A stretch of DNA of 35,557 nt from IMG/VR virus record IMGVR_UViG_3300009161_000125, positions 1 through 35,557 of that record; one strand, given 5' to 3'. Below the pieces are notes generated by a model that saw only the letters and a program-made list of their open reading frames with translations, was not told where the DNA came from and made no database searches. Shown piece after piece: positions 1 to 7,527 of the stretch (position 1 is its first letter; each line of letters starts with the position of its first letter). Position numbers and translations under genes: made by a program. This DNA comes from a virus.

Positions 1-1
1 C

Positions 2-790
2 GGCGGCAAGTCTCCAAACCAAGGCGTAAATCCGGATGAAGTTGTTGCTATTGGTGCAGCCGTTCAGGGCGGCGTGTTAAAGGGAGAGGTTACTGATATA
101 TTACTATTGGATGTAACTCCACTCACTCTTTCTATAGAAACTGCGGGTGGTATATCTACCGCAATGATTCCGAGAAATACAACAATTCCAGCAAAGAAAT
201 CACAAGTATTCTCGACCTACAGCGACAATCAATCCCAAGTTGACGTTGTTGTTCTCCAAGGCGAGCGCCCAATGTCCAAGGATAATAAAAAGCTTGGCAA
301 TTTTAAACTCGACGGTATCCCACCATCACCACGCGGAGTGCCCCAAATCGAAGTTTCATTCGACATCGATGTAAATGGCATCTTACATGTTTCCGCAAAA
401 GACCTCGGTACAAATAAAATTCAGAATATAACTATTCAAGGTTCGTCTGGACTATCGGCAGATGAAATTGAGCGTATGAAAAAAGAAGCCGAAATAAACG
501 CCGATAAGGACAAGGAACTTAAAGAAAACCTTGAAACCAAGAATTCCCTAGATAATATAGTATATGGATGGGAAAAACAACTGAGGGACAATAAATACGA
601 AGACTCGGTTGTTACTGAAATCAAAAAAGGTATTGACAAAGGTAAGGAAGCATTGCAGAGTAGCGACGTTGGAAAGATGAAAGACGTTATATCCGAACTC
701 AGTAAGTTGGGCGAACTTGTTTACAAAAACAAATCGTCTGGTCAAAAGGGTACGCCCGATGATCCGATTGAGCCGGAAATAGTAAATTAA
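2..790 (+). CDS. dnaK: DnaK (Hsp70) chaperone, C-terminal part, 5' end outside window
   Basis: The open frame enters from the left edge (first full codon at base 2) and covers the last 262 residues. The start reads [19 protein letters not shown], the conserved end of the Hsp70 ATPase domain. The linker [14 protein letters not shown], the beta substrate-binding domain ([36 protein letters not shown]) and a helical lid of about 110 residues follow. Hsp70 binds exposed hydrophobic peptides and releases them on ATP turnover with DnaJ and GrpE. The tail ends [10 protein letters not shown], unlike the DDVVDAEFEEV-type end of many bacterial DnaKs. The gene is followed by an intrinsic terminator and then only phage genes, so it is probably phage-encoded and may help fold virion proteins or replication proteins. 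Family call is very secure; phage ownership is inferred from context. Confidence 0.96.
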   Translation, partial: GGKSPNQGVNPDEVVAIGAAVQGGVLKGEVTDILLLDVTPLTLSIETAGGISTAMIPRNTTIPAKKSQVFSTYSDNQSQVDVVVLQGERPMSKDNKKLGNFKLDGIPPSPRGVPQIEVSFDIDVNGILHVSAKDLGTNKIQNITIQGSSGLSADEIERMKKEAEINADKDKELKENLETKNSLDNIVYGWEKQLRDNKYEDSVVTEIKKGIDKGKEALQSSDVGKMKDVISELSKLGELVYKNKSSGQKGTPDDPIEPEIVN

Positions 791-804
791 AGGTTATAGA
801 AGGT

Positions 805-821
805 TCCTCACCTATTGAGGA
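805..821 (+). other. Small stem-loop after dnaK
   Basis: TCCTCA (805-810) can pair with TGAGGA (816-821) around a 5-base loop. It lies between the dnaK stop and the terminator and has no T-run of its own. It could stabilise the 3' end of the dnaK mRNA or be chance. The remaining bases 822-859 contain nothing I recognise. Confidence 0.25.
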
Positions 822-859
822 TGGTGGAGGGTAATGGTTAAATCCAACTGCCCCTAATT

Positions 860-892
860 CAACCCCCGACGAAAGTCGGGGGTTGTTTTTTT
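860..892 (+). terminator. Rho-independent terminator of dnaK
   Basis: An 11-bp perfect GC-rich stem, CAACCCCCGAC (860-870) with GTCGGGGGTTG (875-885), is closed by a GAAA tetraloop and followed by seven T residues (886-892). This is a textbook intrinsic terminator and the strongest one seen in the window. It separates the dnaK transcript from the membrane-protein gene at 962. Confidence 0.93.
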
Positions 893-922
893 ATCATCAC
901 ACCGAGTTTTTGTGTATATATA

Positions 923-931
923 CTATTTATT
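923..931 (+). promoter_or_regulatory. Candidate late promoter, CTATTTATT
   Basis: This site shares the core TATTTAT with nine other sites in front of genes here, but differs from ATATTTATA at its first and last base, so it is the weakest of the set. It ends 30 bases before the ATG at 962 and lies in a very AT-rich stretch where chance matches are likely. Confidence 0.35.
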
Positions 932-961
932 ATATACATCAATTCAACTATTATATAAAGA

Positions 962-2530
962 ATGAAATTACTGACGTATTCTGTATTGCTAACTGCGCTT
1001 ATCATAGCGGCGTGCGGTGCTTACTTTAGTATTATTGGACTGACATTGCTGTTCGTTGGCGGTGGAGTTTCAATAATAGTAATGGGCACGGCTCTGGAAA
1101 TTGGAAAACTAGTGGCGGCGACATTCCTGAAACAAAAATGGAATGACATAAGTGTTTGGATGCGAACTTACTTATTAGTCGCAACATTAGTGTTGATGGG
1201 TATAAATTCAATTGGGATATACGGGTATCTTAGTGCGGGCTATACCGCAACATCGTTGAGTGTCCAAGGCTATGAGCGTCAGATAGAAATAAACGCCGTT
1301 AAAATAAAAGACATCGACAAAGAAATATTGGATTTACGTCAGGACACGTACAACCAAAACGAAATAGTTGATATAAACGAAAACAGAAAAAAATTTACAG
1401 ATCAGCGATTGCAGTTGATAAGTCAACGGAATCAACAAATAGAAAAGTTGAGATCCTCTGAAAATAGTAATAAAGATGCTTCCGGCGACATTGCGTCTGC
1501 AAAACAGGCACTCGACGTTTCAAAAGCGTCATTGGATTCCGACTCTGTGAAAGAGTTGGAGCAAATAAAGATGTACAATTCCCGTCTTGAAATATTGGAC
1601 CAAGAGGTGAAGAGATGGATGGACGAGGGTAGCGGTAACTTGTTTAAAAAGAATGGAATGGACAAGGCGAGGGAAACCAAAGACTTGCAAAAGAAAGAAC
1701 GTGATGCAATAGATTCTCAAATAAAATCTTCCCAAGATAGAATAGAAAAACTTCGAATTCAATACAATGATCAAGTTAAAGAGTATAACGACCGAGTAGC
1801 TTCAATAGAATTGCGCGCCAAAGCGCAGCGTGCCGAACTTGATGGAAATATAAAGTTGCTAGAAAAAGAAAATTCGGACGTAGTGGCTGCTATATCGGCT
1901 TATAACAAAGAGTGCGACGATAAGATTTCAAACTTAAATGGTAAAAAAAATGAAATGGTCGAGCAAAATAAAAATAAAATATTAAAGAATCAAGACACCA
2001 TACAGCAATTGCATGTTGAAACCGACCAGATAAAAGAGAAGATAGTGCATACGGATGTTGGAACCTTTAAGTTTATTGCCAAAAGTTTGAACATTCCATT
2101 AGACGATGCGGTTAATTATTTTATATTAATGATCATGAGCGTATTTGATCCGTTGGCGGTGGTGTTGGTTTTAGCATATAATATAATGATTCATAAAGAT
2201 AAAAAGGAAACCGGTAAGACGTTTCCACCGACACTAGACGATAAAGAAAAAAAATCGGAATATATTACAACCACGACAACAAACTTACCGGTTTCTCATA
2301 TAGAGGGGTCGGTAGTTACATCTGCACCGGAAGAATCGGAGGTAGTTGTTACAACGGTTGAGCCGAATACAACTGAAACAACCACTACCGCCGATCCTAT
2401 AGAAACTATAGAGGAAACGACAACCACTGTACAGCCGGATCCATATAGCGAAAAATTGAAAAGAAGAGCGCCTTTACCACCGTCGCAGGTTCAAATGAGA
2501 GATTACGAACATTTCAGTCGCCCATCATAA
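962..2530 (+). CDS. Membrane-anchored coiled-coil protein with Thr-rich C-terminal tail
   Basis: A 522-residue protein. The N-terminal 95 residues are strongly hydrophobic with about three membrane segments (roughly 4-31, 33-55 with GTALEIGKLVAATF, and 68-90). Residues about 100-370 form a long charged helical/coiled-coil region rich in Glu, Lys, Gln and Asn. Another hydrophobic segment near 387-408 contains FDPLAVVLVLAYN. The last 100 residues are rich in Thr, Glu and Val with repeated TTT runs, ending in a basic Pro-containing segment. The layout suggests an integral inner-membrane protein of the infected cell with a large soluble coiled coil. I have the impression that similar architectures recur in marine T4-like phages, but I know of no assigned function; exclusion, lysis control or membrane remodelling are guesses. 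It stands alone between the dnaK terminator and a sigma70-like promoter. Confidence 0.8.
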   Translation: MKLLTYSVLLTALIIAACGAYFSIIGLTLLFVGGGVSIIVMGTALEIGKLVAATFLKQKWNDISVWMRTYLLVATLVLMGINSIGIYGYLSAGYTATSLSVQGYERQIEINAVKIKDIDKEILDLRQDTYNQNEIVDINENRKKFTDQRLQLISQRNQQIEKLRSSENSNKDASGDIASAKQALDVSKASLDSDSVKELEQIKMYNSRLEILDQEVKRWMDEGSGNLFKKNGMDKARETKDLQKKERDAIDSQIKSSQDRIEKLRIQYNDQVKEYNDRVASIELRAKAQRAELDGNIKLLEKENSDVVAAISAYNKECDDKISNLNGKKNEMVEQNKNKILKNQDTIQQLHVETDQIKEKIVHTDVGTFKFIAKSLNIPLDDAVNYFILMIMSVFDPLAVVLVLAYNIMIHKDKKETGKTFPPTLDDKEKKSEYITTTTTNLPVSHIEGSVVTSAPEESEVVVTTVEPNTTETTTTADPIETIEETTTTVQPDPYSEKLKRRAPLPPSQVQMRDYEHFSRPS

Positions 2531-2548
2531 AAAATTTCTTATTATATA

Positions 2549-2576
2549 TTGACATAAACTTTTTAATGTATATATC
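2549..2576 (+). promoter_or_regulatory. Candidate sigma70-type promoter before def
   Basis: A perfect -35 hexamer TTGACA (2549-2554) is followed after 16 bases by TATATC (2571-2576); TATCTA at 2573 is an alternative. It lies 30 bases upstream of the deformylase ATG. No TATTTAT motif precedes this gene, so the def-to-sigma run may be transcribed early by host RNA polymerase. The AT-rich context makes the -10 call loose. Confidence 0.45.
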
Positions 2577-2605
2577 TATGTAAGCATCGCATTAGATGTC
2601 TATAT

Positions 2606-3220
2606 ATGAAGTATAAAATAATAAAAGACAAAGACTATCTGCATAAAAAAACCGAACCGGTTTCTTCTCTACAAGAGGGTGAAGAAATTGCAGCAAAGCT
2701 GATCGAGGTTCTCGACGAAGTAAAATTTGCTATAGGAATATCGGCAAATCAAATTGGGATTCCAAAAAGCGTATCCGTCGTTCGAGTTAAAAAAGATAAA
2801 CCACCAATCATTTTAATAAACCCAATAATCACGGACAGAAGTGCGGAGAGGGTTCAATATGTTGAAGGATGTTTGAGTTTACCAAGTAAACAAACTCGTA
2901 CAACAAGAAGTCTAAAAGTGACCGTATCTACTCTAAATCATGCAAATCCAATTCCGTTTGGACCGGACGTGGAGCCAATAACACAAGATTCGTTTGGGCA
3001 GGACTACGGAATACTTGAATCCGTGTGCGTTCAACACGAGGTAGACCATTTAAATGGCGTTTTGATGACCGACGAAGGTGTCAAAGTCGGCGTTGTCCCT
3101 GTAAAAGTAATAAAACACGGAAGAAATGATAAGGTTGTCGTGGAAAAAAATGGGGAAACTCAATATATAAAGTATAAAAAAGCTTTAGAATTAGTGAATG
3201 CTGGTTGGAAAATCATATGA
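2606..3220 (+). CDS. def: Peptide deformylase with C-terminal extension
   Basis: A metalloenzyme that removes the formyl group from the N-terminal Met of new proteins. The three family motifs are present in order: motif 1 as GISANQ (residues 44-49, usually GxGxAAxQ), motif 2 as EGCLS with metal ligand Cys89, and motif 3 as HEVDH with His144, catalytic Glu145 and His148. The core should therefore be active. Known phage deformylases are often shorter than bacterial ones; this one has 204 residues and about 40 residues beyond motif 3 that I do not recognise (GRNDKVVVEKNGETQ onward). The start is an ATG with no clear ribosome binding site. The next gene overlaps its stop in ATGA, indicating translational coupling. 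The expected role is processing of phage or host proteins during infection. Confidence 0.93.
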   Translation: MKYKIIKDKDYLHKKTEPVSSLQEGEEIAAKLIEVLDEVKFAIGISANQIGIPKSVSVVRVKKDKPPIILINPIITDRSAERVQYVEGCLSLPSKQTRTTRSLKVTVSTLNHANPIPFGPDVEPITQDSFGQDYGILESVCVQHEVDHLNGVLMTDEGVKVGVVPVKVIKHGRNDKVVVEKNGETQYIKYKKALELVNAGWKII

Positions 3221-3402
3221 GTAAAAAATCAAATTATTCGGATATAAACCCAGATATTCTCGAAGAAATTCGAGAGATCTTATTAGATGCCATTGACGAG
3301 AGAAAATGGATCAATGTTGAAGAGGCATTGGAAATAATAAACGAGGAGTTGGGATACGACAACGAACGCGCAGCTGATTCCACCGAAACTAACGAGGAAT
3401 GA
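3217..3402 (+). CDS. Small acidic protein of unknown function
   Basis: 61 residues starting MSKKSNYSDINPDILEE. I chose the ATG at 3217, which overlaps the deformylase stop as ATGA, over an upstream in-frame TTG at 3205. The protein is highly acidic and helical (LEEIREILLDAIDER, then VEEALEIINEELGY) and ends in a Glu/Thr-rich tail. No recognised domain. It sits in a tight run with def, a small membrane protein and the sigma-like gene, so it probably shares their transcript. Confidence 0.7.
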   Translation: MSKKSNYSDINPDILEEIREILLDAIDERKWINVEEALEIINEELGYDNERAADSTETNEE

Positions 3403-3403
3403 T

Positions 3404-3661
3404 ATGGATATTTTAATTGTTACAATAATTACTCTATTACTAATCGTCATCGCTTCTCTCGCATACGCTTGCTTTAATCTAGTGAAGAAGCTTGAGGTAT
3501 ATGAAGAGTGGGTGACTAAGTTTAGAACGGAATCTGATTCTTTATACACTCGTCTCAAAATGGTCGATGATAAGAATTTATTCGAAAAAGACGACGACGT
3601 TGGTTTCGTTTTTTCAGAAGTTGTGAGAATAACGAAAGAATTCAACGAAGCGGTAAAATAA
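3404..3661 (+). CDS. Small single-span membrane protein
   Basis: 85 residues. The first 26 form one hydrophobic segment (IVTIITLLLIVIASLAYACF), followed by a basic stop-transfer KK and a charged soluble region. It reads as an N-terminal anchored protein with most of its length in the cytoplasm. It starts one base after the preceding stop, with a plausible GAGG ribosome site in the end of the upstream gene. Function unknown. Confidence 0.72.
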   Translation: MDILIVTIITLLLIVIASLAYACFNLVKKLEVYEEWVTKFRTESDSLYTRLKMVDDKNLFEKDDDVGFVFSEVVRITKEFNEAVK

Positions 3662-3664
3662 AAC

Positions 3665-4510
3665 ATGAAGAAAAAATTAAAACAAAAAGCGGCTAAAAAA
3701 AATCCTAAACCGATTTCTAAAAAAATAAAAAAGGTAAAGAAGGAGCCAACTTTAAAGAATACAAAAAAAGTTAAACCCTTGGAAGTGGCGAATGAGCCGG
3801 TGATAGCCGCAATTGAAAAAACAGGACCAAATGTTTATTTCACACGTGATACCGAGCAAGGTATAATTGAATATAATATGGCAACGGAATCGGCTGAAAA
3901 AAACCGAATTTATAATGAGAAAATACAATACGCTTTTGAAAAAATAGCGGAAAACGTATACAACACATTTAAATTTAGTTATTCCGATGTAAGTCCACTT
4001 GAAGTGCAGAAACAAGCCATATCTCATATGGTTGCTAATATAGACAAGTTTGAAGCGGGTAAAGGAAAGGCGTTCAGTTATTTTTCAATTGTTGCTAAAA
4101 ACTGGTTTATATTAGACAATAATAACAATTATCGCAGATTCAAGAAACATATAGAAATATGCGAACATCCAAGTGATTCAGGTGAATTCGTGATTGAACC
4201 GGAACATCAAAAACGCGACACCGAAGTGAAAGAGTTTATAGGACTCATGGTTGATTTTTGGGATAATAACGTAAACAAGTATTTTACAAAACCGCGAGAT
4301 CTTGAGATTGCGAATGCAGTGATAGAGATATTTAGAAACAGTGGAAGAATCGACGTTTTCAATAAAAAGGCTCTTTATTTGTATATCAGAGACATTGCGG
4401 GTTGCCAAACACAACATATTACCAAAGTAATAAATCGAATGAAAGCGGCCCAAAAAGAAATAGCGGACCAGTATTTCTCCAGAGGTACGATAAATTCTTC
4501 TTTATCTTAA
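3665..4510 (+). CDS. Sigma-factor-like late transcription protein (gp55-type)
   Basis: 281 residues. The N-terminal 40 are extremely Lys-rich. Residues about 85-160 resemble sigma region 2 as seen in T4 gp55-type factors: helices around QKQAISHMVANIDKF, then AFSYFSIVAKNWFI and a basic NYRRFKKHIE. A second helical section near 238-265 (LYIRDIAGCQTQHITKVIN) looks like a helix-turn-helix that could act as region 4, which T4 gp55 lacks. The likely role is to direct RNA polymerase to late promoters, perhaps the TATTTAT sites found before the virion genes. It ends the def-led gene run and directly precedes the late tail block, as expected for a middle-to-late switch. Similarity was judged by eye only. 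Confidence 0.65.
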   Translation: MKKKLKQKAAKKNPKPISKKIKKVKKEPTLKNTKKVKPLEVANEPVIAAIEKTGPNVYFTRDTEQGIIEYNMATESAEKNRIYNEKIQYAFEKIAENVYNTFKFSYSDVSPLEVQKQAISHMVANIDKFEAGKGKAFSYFSIVAKNWFILDNNNNYRRFKKHIEICEHPSDSGEFVIEPEHQKRDTEVKEFIGLMVDFWDNNVNKYFTKPRDLEIANAVIEIFRNSGRIDVFNKKALYLYIRDIAGCQTQHITKVINRMKAAQKEIADQYFSRGTINSSLS

Positions 4511-4532
4511 TATAATAAGTAAAGATCTACAT

Positions 4533-4564
4533 GTCCAATATCTCTGAAAACAGAGATGTTGGAC
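4533..4564 (+). terminator. Long hairpin after the sigma-like gene, possible terminator or processing site
   Basis: GTCCAATATCTCTG (4533-4546) pairs with CAGAGATGTTGGAC (4551-4564) around an AAAA loop: 14 bp with a single G-U wobble. It follows the sigma-like stop by 22 bases and directly abuts the candidate late promoter CTATTTATA. There is no continuous T-run, only TATTTATATATA, so termination may be weak. It may instead protect or process the mRNA. Its presence argues against the upstream ATG at 4531 being a real start. Confidence 0.6.
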
Positions 4565-4572
4565 TATTTATA
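4564..4572 (+). promoter_or_regulatory. Candidate late promoter, CTATTTATA
   Basis: One difference from ATATTTATA. Only 6 bases separate it from the ATG at 4579, the same spacing as at 7063-7071, so transcription would begin at or next to the start codon. It overlaps the last base of the hairpin described at 4533-4564. Confidence 0.5.
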
Positions 4573-4578
4573 TATACA

Positions 4579-4965
4579 ATGGAAAATGATTTTGAAATAT
4601 TCAAGGGTAAGAATTTCTCCGATCTTTGCAAAGATATTGTAAAGAATTCGGAGGAGAAGAAAAACACTTTGGACATTTTGGTGACCGACTTGAGAGAAAT
4701 GATAAAAACTATCAACGACGCAACCATGATTGTCCCTTTATTGAAGGAGTATTTTGACGTGGGAGTAAGAAATGACGAACAGCTTATTAAATTGGCTGCG
4801 ATAATCCAAAGATTGATGGCTGGTAAGGCCGGTGGAGAAGATTCGGGTAATATGTTGCTTACGGACGAAGAAAGAAAACAATTAATGGCAAGTGTCGAGC
4901 AAGTAGTCGCAGCTTCAAAAGAACCGATGGAAGTGACGACAAAATCGTCGAAAGACAAAAAATAA
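4579..4965 (+). CDS. Unknown protein at the head of the tail operon
   Basis: 128 residues beginning MENDFEIFKGKNFSDLC. An in-frame ATG lies 48 bases upstream at 4531, but those bases are occupied by a hairpin and a promoter-like motif, so 4579 is preferred. The sequence is mostly helical (KNSEEKKNTLDILVTDLRE, then IVPLLKEYFDVGVRNDEQL) with a Lys/Ser-rich tail. No known domain. Its stop overlaps the hub/spike start as TAATG, so it is translationally coupled to a baseplate gene and may be a small baseplate or chaperone protein. Confidence 0.72.
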   Translation: MENDFEIFKGKNFSDLCKDIVKNSEEKKNTLDILVTDLREMIKTINDATMIVPLLKEYFDVGVRNDEQLIKLAAIIQRLMAGKAGGEDSGNMLLTDEERKQLMASVEQVVAASKEPMEVTTKSSKDKK

Positions 4966-6491
4966 TGGCATACGAAAAAATCAAAAAGAATTTTGAATCT
5001 GCTCGGATACAAGAAGATAAGCTTGCATCGCAAAGATTCGTGCGTGAATATAAACACGATAAGATTGAATTCTATGAATTTGAGCCAGCCGTTGTGTTGG
5101 ATATAATACTTGACAGAGAACATCCTGTATTTCAAGAACAGTATACGGATGCATTGGATTTCCCACCGGATATAAATGGGGGGATTCCACTTGTGGAACA
5201 ATACGATTACTCGTGGATAGGCAGAATAAAATTTAGATTCTATTATAGTCAAAAAGGGCAACGAAAAGAAACTCTGTATTGGGCTTTACCGTTGGAGAAT
5301 ACCGGTATAATAGAATATCCACTGTTAAACGACGTTGTGTCGGTTGTAAAATACATAGACACTTATTATTATACAAGAAAAGTTAACTTAAAAAGTTTAA
5401 CAAATGCGAGTGTCGATTTTGCAATTGAACGTAGAGCCGGTTTAGTTGAAGAAAATTTTGATGAATTCTCCGGTCAGCCGGATTCGCCAATGTTTGGACC
5501 GAGGTCGAAAATGAATGCGCTTGGTGGTCCAAATTACGAAGGAGTGCTGGGAAGTTATTTTAAGTTCAATCCTAAAATAAGAACTTTGAAAAAGTATGAA
5601 GGTGACCTATCACTTGAATCCAGATTTGGTTCTTCAATACGGTTCGGTGCATACGATGAAAACAGGTCTATAGACAATGGTTTGGGAGAATATTCTGAGA
5701 ACGGTGGAAATCCATACGTACTGTTTAGAAATAGGCAAGCCACGGTATCCACGTATAAGTACGGTCCAGGATTTACTGCCAAGGGATACGTAACCGAGTC
5801 TATCAACCAAGATGGATCTTCTATACACATGACATCCGGAAAGACCATATCGGAGTTCATAACTACGTGTAATAAAGTATTGTTTCAATCCGGCATAAAA
5901 GAAGAACAACCAAATTTTTCTCCAACCGGATCGACCAATTTTAAATATCCAACGTTGGACGGCGACCAAGTTGTTATAAACAGCGATAGACTCATATTCT
6001 CTTCGCGTGCAAAAGAAACTTTCCATTTCTCCAAGAAGAGATTGGCGATGGTCACCGATGATGAATTTACTATAGATGCCCACAAACAAATAGTCTTAAC
6101 AACAAACGACAAAACCACAATTAATTCTCCAAAAATATATCTGGGGGCATTTGAGGATGCTGACGAACCCGTTCTCTTGGGTAGAACGAGTGTATTTTGG
6201 ATATATCAATTGTGCAACTGGATGATTGCTCAGACAGACCTGTTGATTTCCCAAGCCGAAGAATGGCATGCGGTACATATACACGAAAAAGACTCTCACA
6301 AAGACGACCAAGTTGCGCCAAAGGCGGACTGGTCGAATAAGATGAAAGAATATGCCACAAGTCTTAGGCAGATGAAGCAAGACCTCATAGATCTGAGAGA
6401 CAAGTTACCAACATTGATGAGCACTCGTGTATTTACGGTTGGTGGGGGTGGAGCACCTGGGTATGATGGTGGAGAATTAAAAACAAAATAA
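4965..6491 (+). CDS. Baseplate hub/spike protein, gp5-like without lysozyme domain
   Basis: 508 residues. An N-terminal region with an OB-like beta section is followed by EGDLSLESRFGSSIRFG (212-228), a signature of tail-spike/hub proteins in T4-like marine phages. Residues from about 336 (VVINSDRLIFSSRAKETFH) to about 395 look like the repetitive beta-helix of a membrane-piercing spike. A helical stretch near 400-480 and a Gly-rich tail (FTVGGGGAPG) follow. The protein should sit at the centre of the baseplate and contact the cell envelope. Unlike T4 gp5 I see no lysozyme catalytic segment. It is coupled to the preceding gene and precedes the Pro-rich protein by one base. Confidence 0.75.
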   Translation: MAYEKIKKNFESARIQEDKLASQRFVREYKHDKIEFYEFEPAVVLDIILDREHPVFQEQYTDALDFPPDINGGIPLVEQYDYSWIGRIKFRFYYSQKGQRKETLYWALPLENTGIIEYPLLNDVVSVVKYIDTYYYTRKVNLKSLTNASVDFAIERRAGLVEENFDEFSGQPDSPMFGPRSKMNALGGPNYEGVLGSYFKFNPKIRTLKKYEGDLSLESRFGSSIRFGAYDENRSIDNGLGEYSENGGNPYVLFRNRQATVSTYKYGPGFTAKGYVTESINQDGSSIHMTSGKTISEFITTCNKVLFQSGIKEEQPNFSPTGSTNFKYPTLDGDQVVINSDRLIFSSRAKETFHFSKKRLAMVTDDEFTIDAHKQIVLTTNDKTTINSPKIYLGAFEDADEPVLLGRTSVFWIYQLCNWMIAQTDLLISQAEEWHAVHIHEKDSHKDDQVAPKADWSNKMKEYATSLRQMKQDLIDLRDKLPTLMSTRVFTVGGGGAPGYDGGELKTK

Positions 6492-6492
6492 C

Positions 6493-7053
6493 ATGCCAAG
6501 TCTATCAATACCGACAATAGCAGCCCCATCGGTTCCGACTGTGAGCTTACCTAGCACCCCCGCGCTCCCATCGGCGGCATCTATACCAAGTCTTCCATCG
6601 GTACCAAATATCCCATCCGCACCGAAGTTGGATATACCAAAAATAGAAGCTCCAAAACTTGCAGTTCCCGGCGCCCCGAAGGTAGAGATACCAAAACTAT
6701 CGGTTCCAAAGGTTGAAATTCCGAAGGTTGATGTAAAAATGCCATCTGGATTGGGTGGCATCATGGGTGGGATTAAAAAACCGGCATTTTCGGAAAATAC
6801 GGTGGGTAGTATCGGTGGTATAGTAAAATCATTTAGTAAAGGGTTGCCGTCCTTACCGAAATTTCCGTCGGTACCGGCGTTGCCAAAATTACCAACCGTA
6901 CCGTCAGTGCCAAGTATCGCATCGCTTTCGCCCAATCTACCTCAAATGCCTTCTATTGGAGGGTCCGCGATATCCTCCACGGTTGCGGTTGCGGCTGGAA
7001 AAGCACAGTCGGCGACTACATCACTTAATGTGCCCAAAATTGGAATAAAATAA
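6493..7053 (+). CDS. Proline-rich repeat protein in the baseplate cluster
   Basis: 186 residues dominated by short Pro-spaced repeats, with patterns such as PKVEIP, PKLSVP, PSVPSVP and PALPKLP recurring at 3-6 residue intervals. The repeats are interrupted near residues 85-115 by a Gly-rich section (GLGGIMGGIKKP) and near 150-175 by an Ala/Ser-rich helix-like section. No catalytic domain is visible. Such low-complexity Pro-rich sequence tends to form extended rods or linkers. It follows the spike gene directly and precedes further wedge genes, so a structural role is likely, for example a spike extension, tip or tail linker. The antisense strand is open over much of the gene only because of the repeat composition. 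Confidence 0.78.
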   Translation: MPSLSIPTIAAPSVPTVSLPSTPALPSAASIPSLPSVPNIPSAPKLDIPKIEAPKLAVPGAPKVEIPKLSVPKVEIPKVDVKMPSGLGGIMGGIKKPAFSENTVGSIGGIVKSFSKGLPSLPKFPSVPALPKLPTVPSVPSIASLSPNLPQMPSIGGSAISSTVAVAAGKAQSATTSLNVPKIGIK

Positions 7054-7062
7054 AACAACTCT

Positions 7063-7071
7063 ATATTTATA
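7063..7071 (+). promoter_or_regulatory. Candidate late promoter, ATATTTATA
   Basis: An exact copy of the shared nonamer, only 6 bases before the ATG at 7078 in a 24-base gap between genes. No Shine-Dalgarno sequence fits in the remaining space. Confidence 0.55.
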
Positions 7072-7077
7072 GTATAT

Positions 7078-7524
7078 ATGAAAAAGAATGAATTAGTCGA
7101 TATAATTAGAACCTTAGTAAAGGAAGAAGTGAATAACGCACTTCCACAGTTATTGATGGAAGTTTTGGCTGAGAGACTATCCGAGAATTCGGCGGCAATA
7201 TTGGAAAATAGAGCTGCTACAATACAACAATCGGTTAAGAGTAAAGTGGAGGTATTCATGGAGCAGCCGGATGCACCAGCCCCCGTCGCACAACCGCAAA
7301 AAATGTATTCTAAGAATCCATTATTGAATCAAGTTCTCAATGAGACTACAGGGGGAGTGCCAAACGAGTCAACCATGCAAAGTTCAGTTGATATTTTACA
7401 ACAACTGACTCCGCAGCAGTTGAATGAAAACAAGGAAGTTGCCGCTGTGGCCAACGCTTTGAAAAAAGATTATAGATCACTTTTAAAAGCAATGGACAAG
7501 AAAGTCAGCGAAAAGCGTCGTTAA
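7078..7524 (+). CDS. Helical protein of unknown function in baseplate cluster
   Basis: 148 residues starting MKKNELVDIIRTLVKEEV. The N-terminal 60 residues are amphipathic helix. A Pro/Ala-rich linker (DAPAPVAQPQ) and a second helical region (SSVDILQQLTPQQLNE, then KKDYRSLLKAMDKK) follow. No recognised domain. The opening resembles that of the protein encoded at 34608 (LIRELVEEVLDEM). It lies three bases before the gp25-like gene and so is very likely co-expressed with the wedge. It may be a small virion component or assembly chaperone. Confidence 0.75.
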   Translation: MKKNELVDIIRTLVKEEVNNALPQLLMEVLAERLSENSAAILENRAATIQQSVKSKVEVFMEQPDAPAPVAQPQKMYSKNPLLNQVLNETTGGVPNESTMQSSVDILQQLTPQQLNENKEVAAVANALKKDYRSLLKAMDKKVSEKRR

Positions 7525-7527
7525 TCA

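Noticed and set aside
791-961. Possible tRNA or small RNA after dnaK
   Set aside because: I could not fold a cloverleaf; the stretch is explained by a small stem-loop, the terminator and an AT-rich promoter region.
4531-4578. Upstream ATG extension of the gene at 4579
   Set aside because: The 48 bases form a 14-bp hairpin and a promoter-like motif, so they are better explained as regulatory sequence.
4527-5261. 244-codon antisense open frame
   Set aside because: It lies opposite two well-supported, coupled + strand genes and has no recognisable protein features.
6477-6935. 152-codon antisense open frame opposite the Pro-rich gene
   Set aside because: Its Gly/Thr/Asp-rich repeats are the mirror of the Pro-rich repeats on the + strand; no start context and no other - strand gene in the window.
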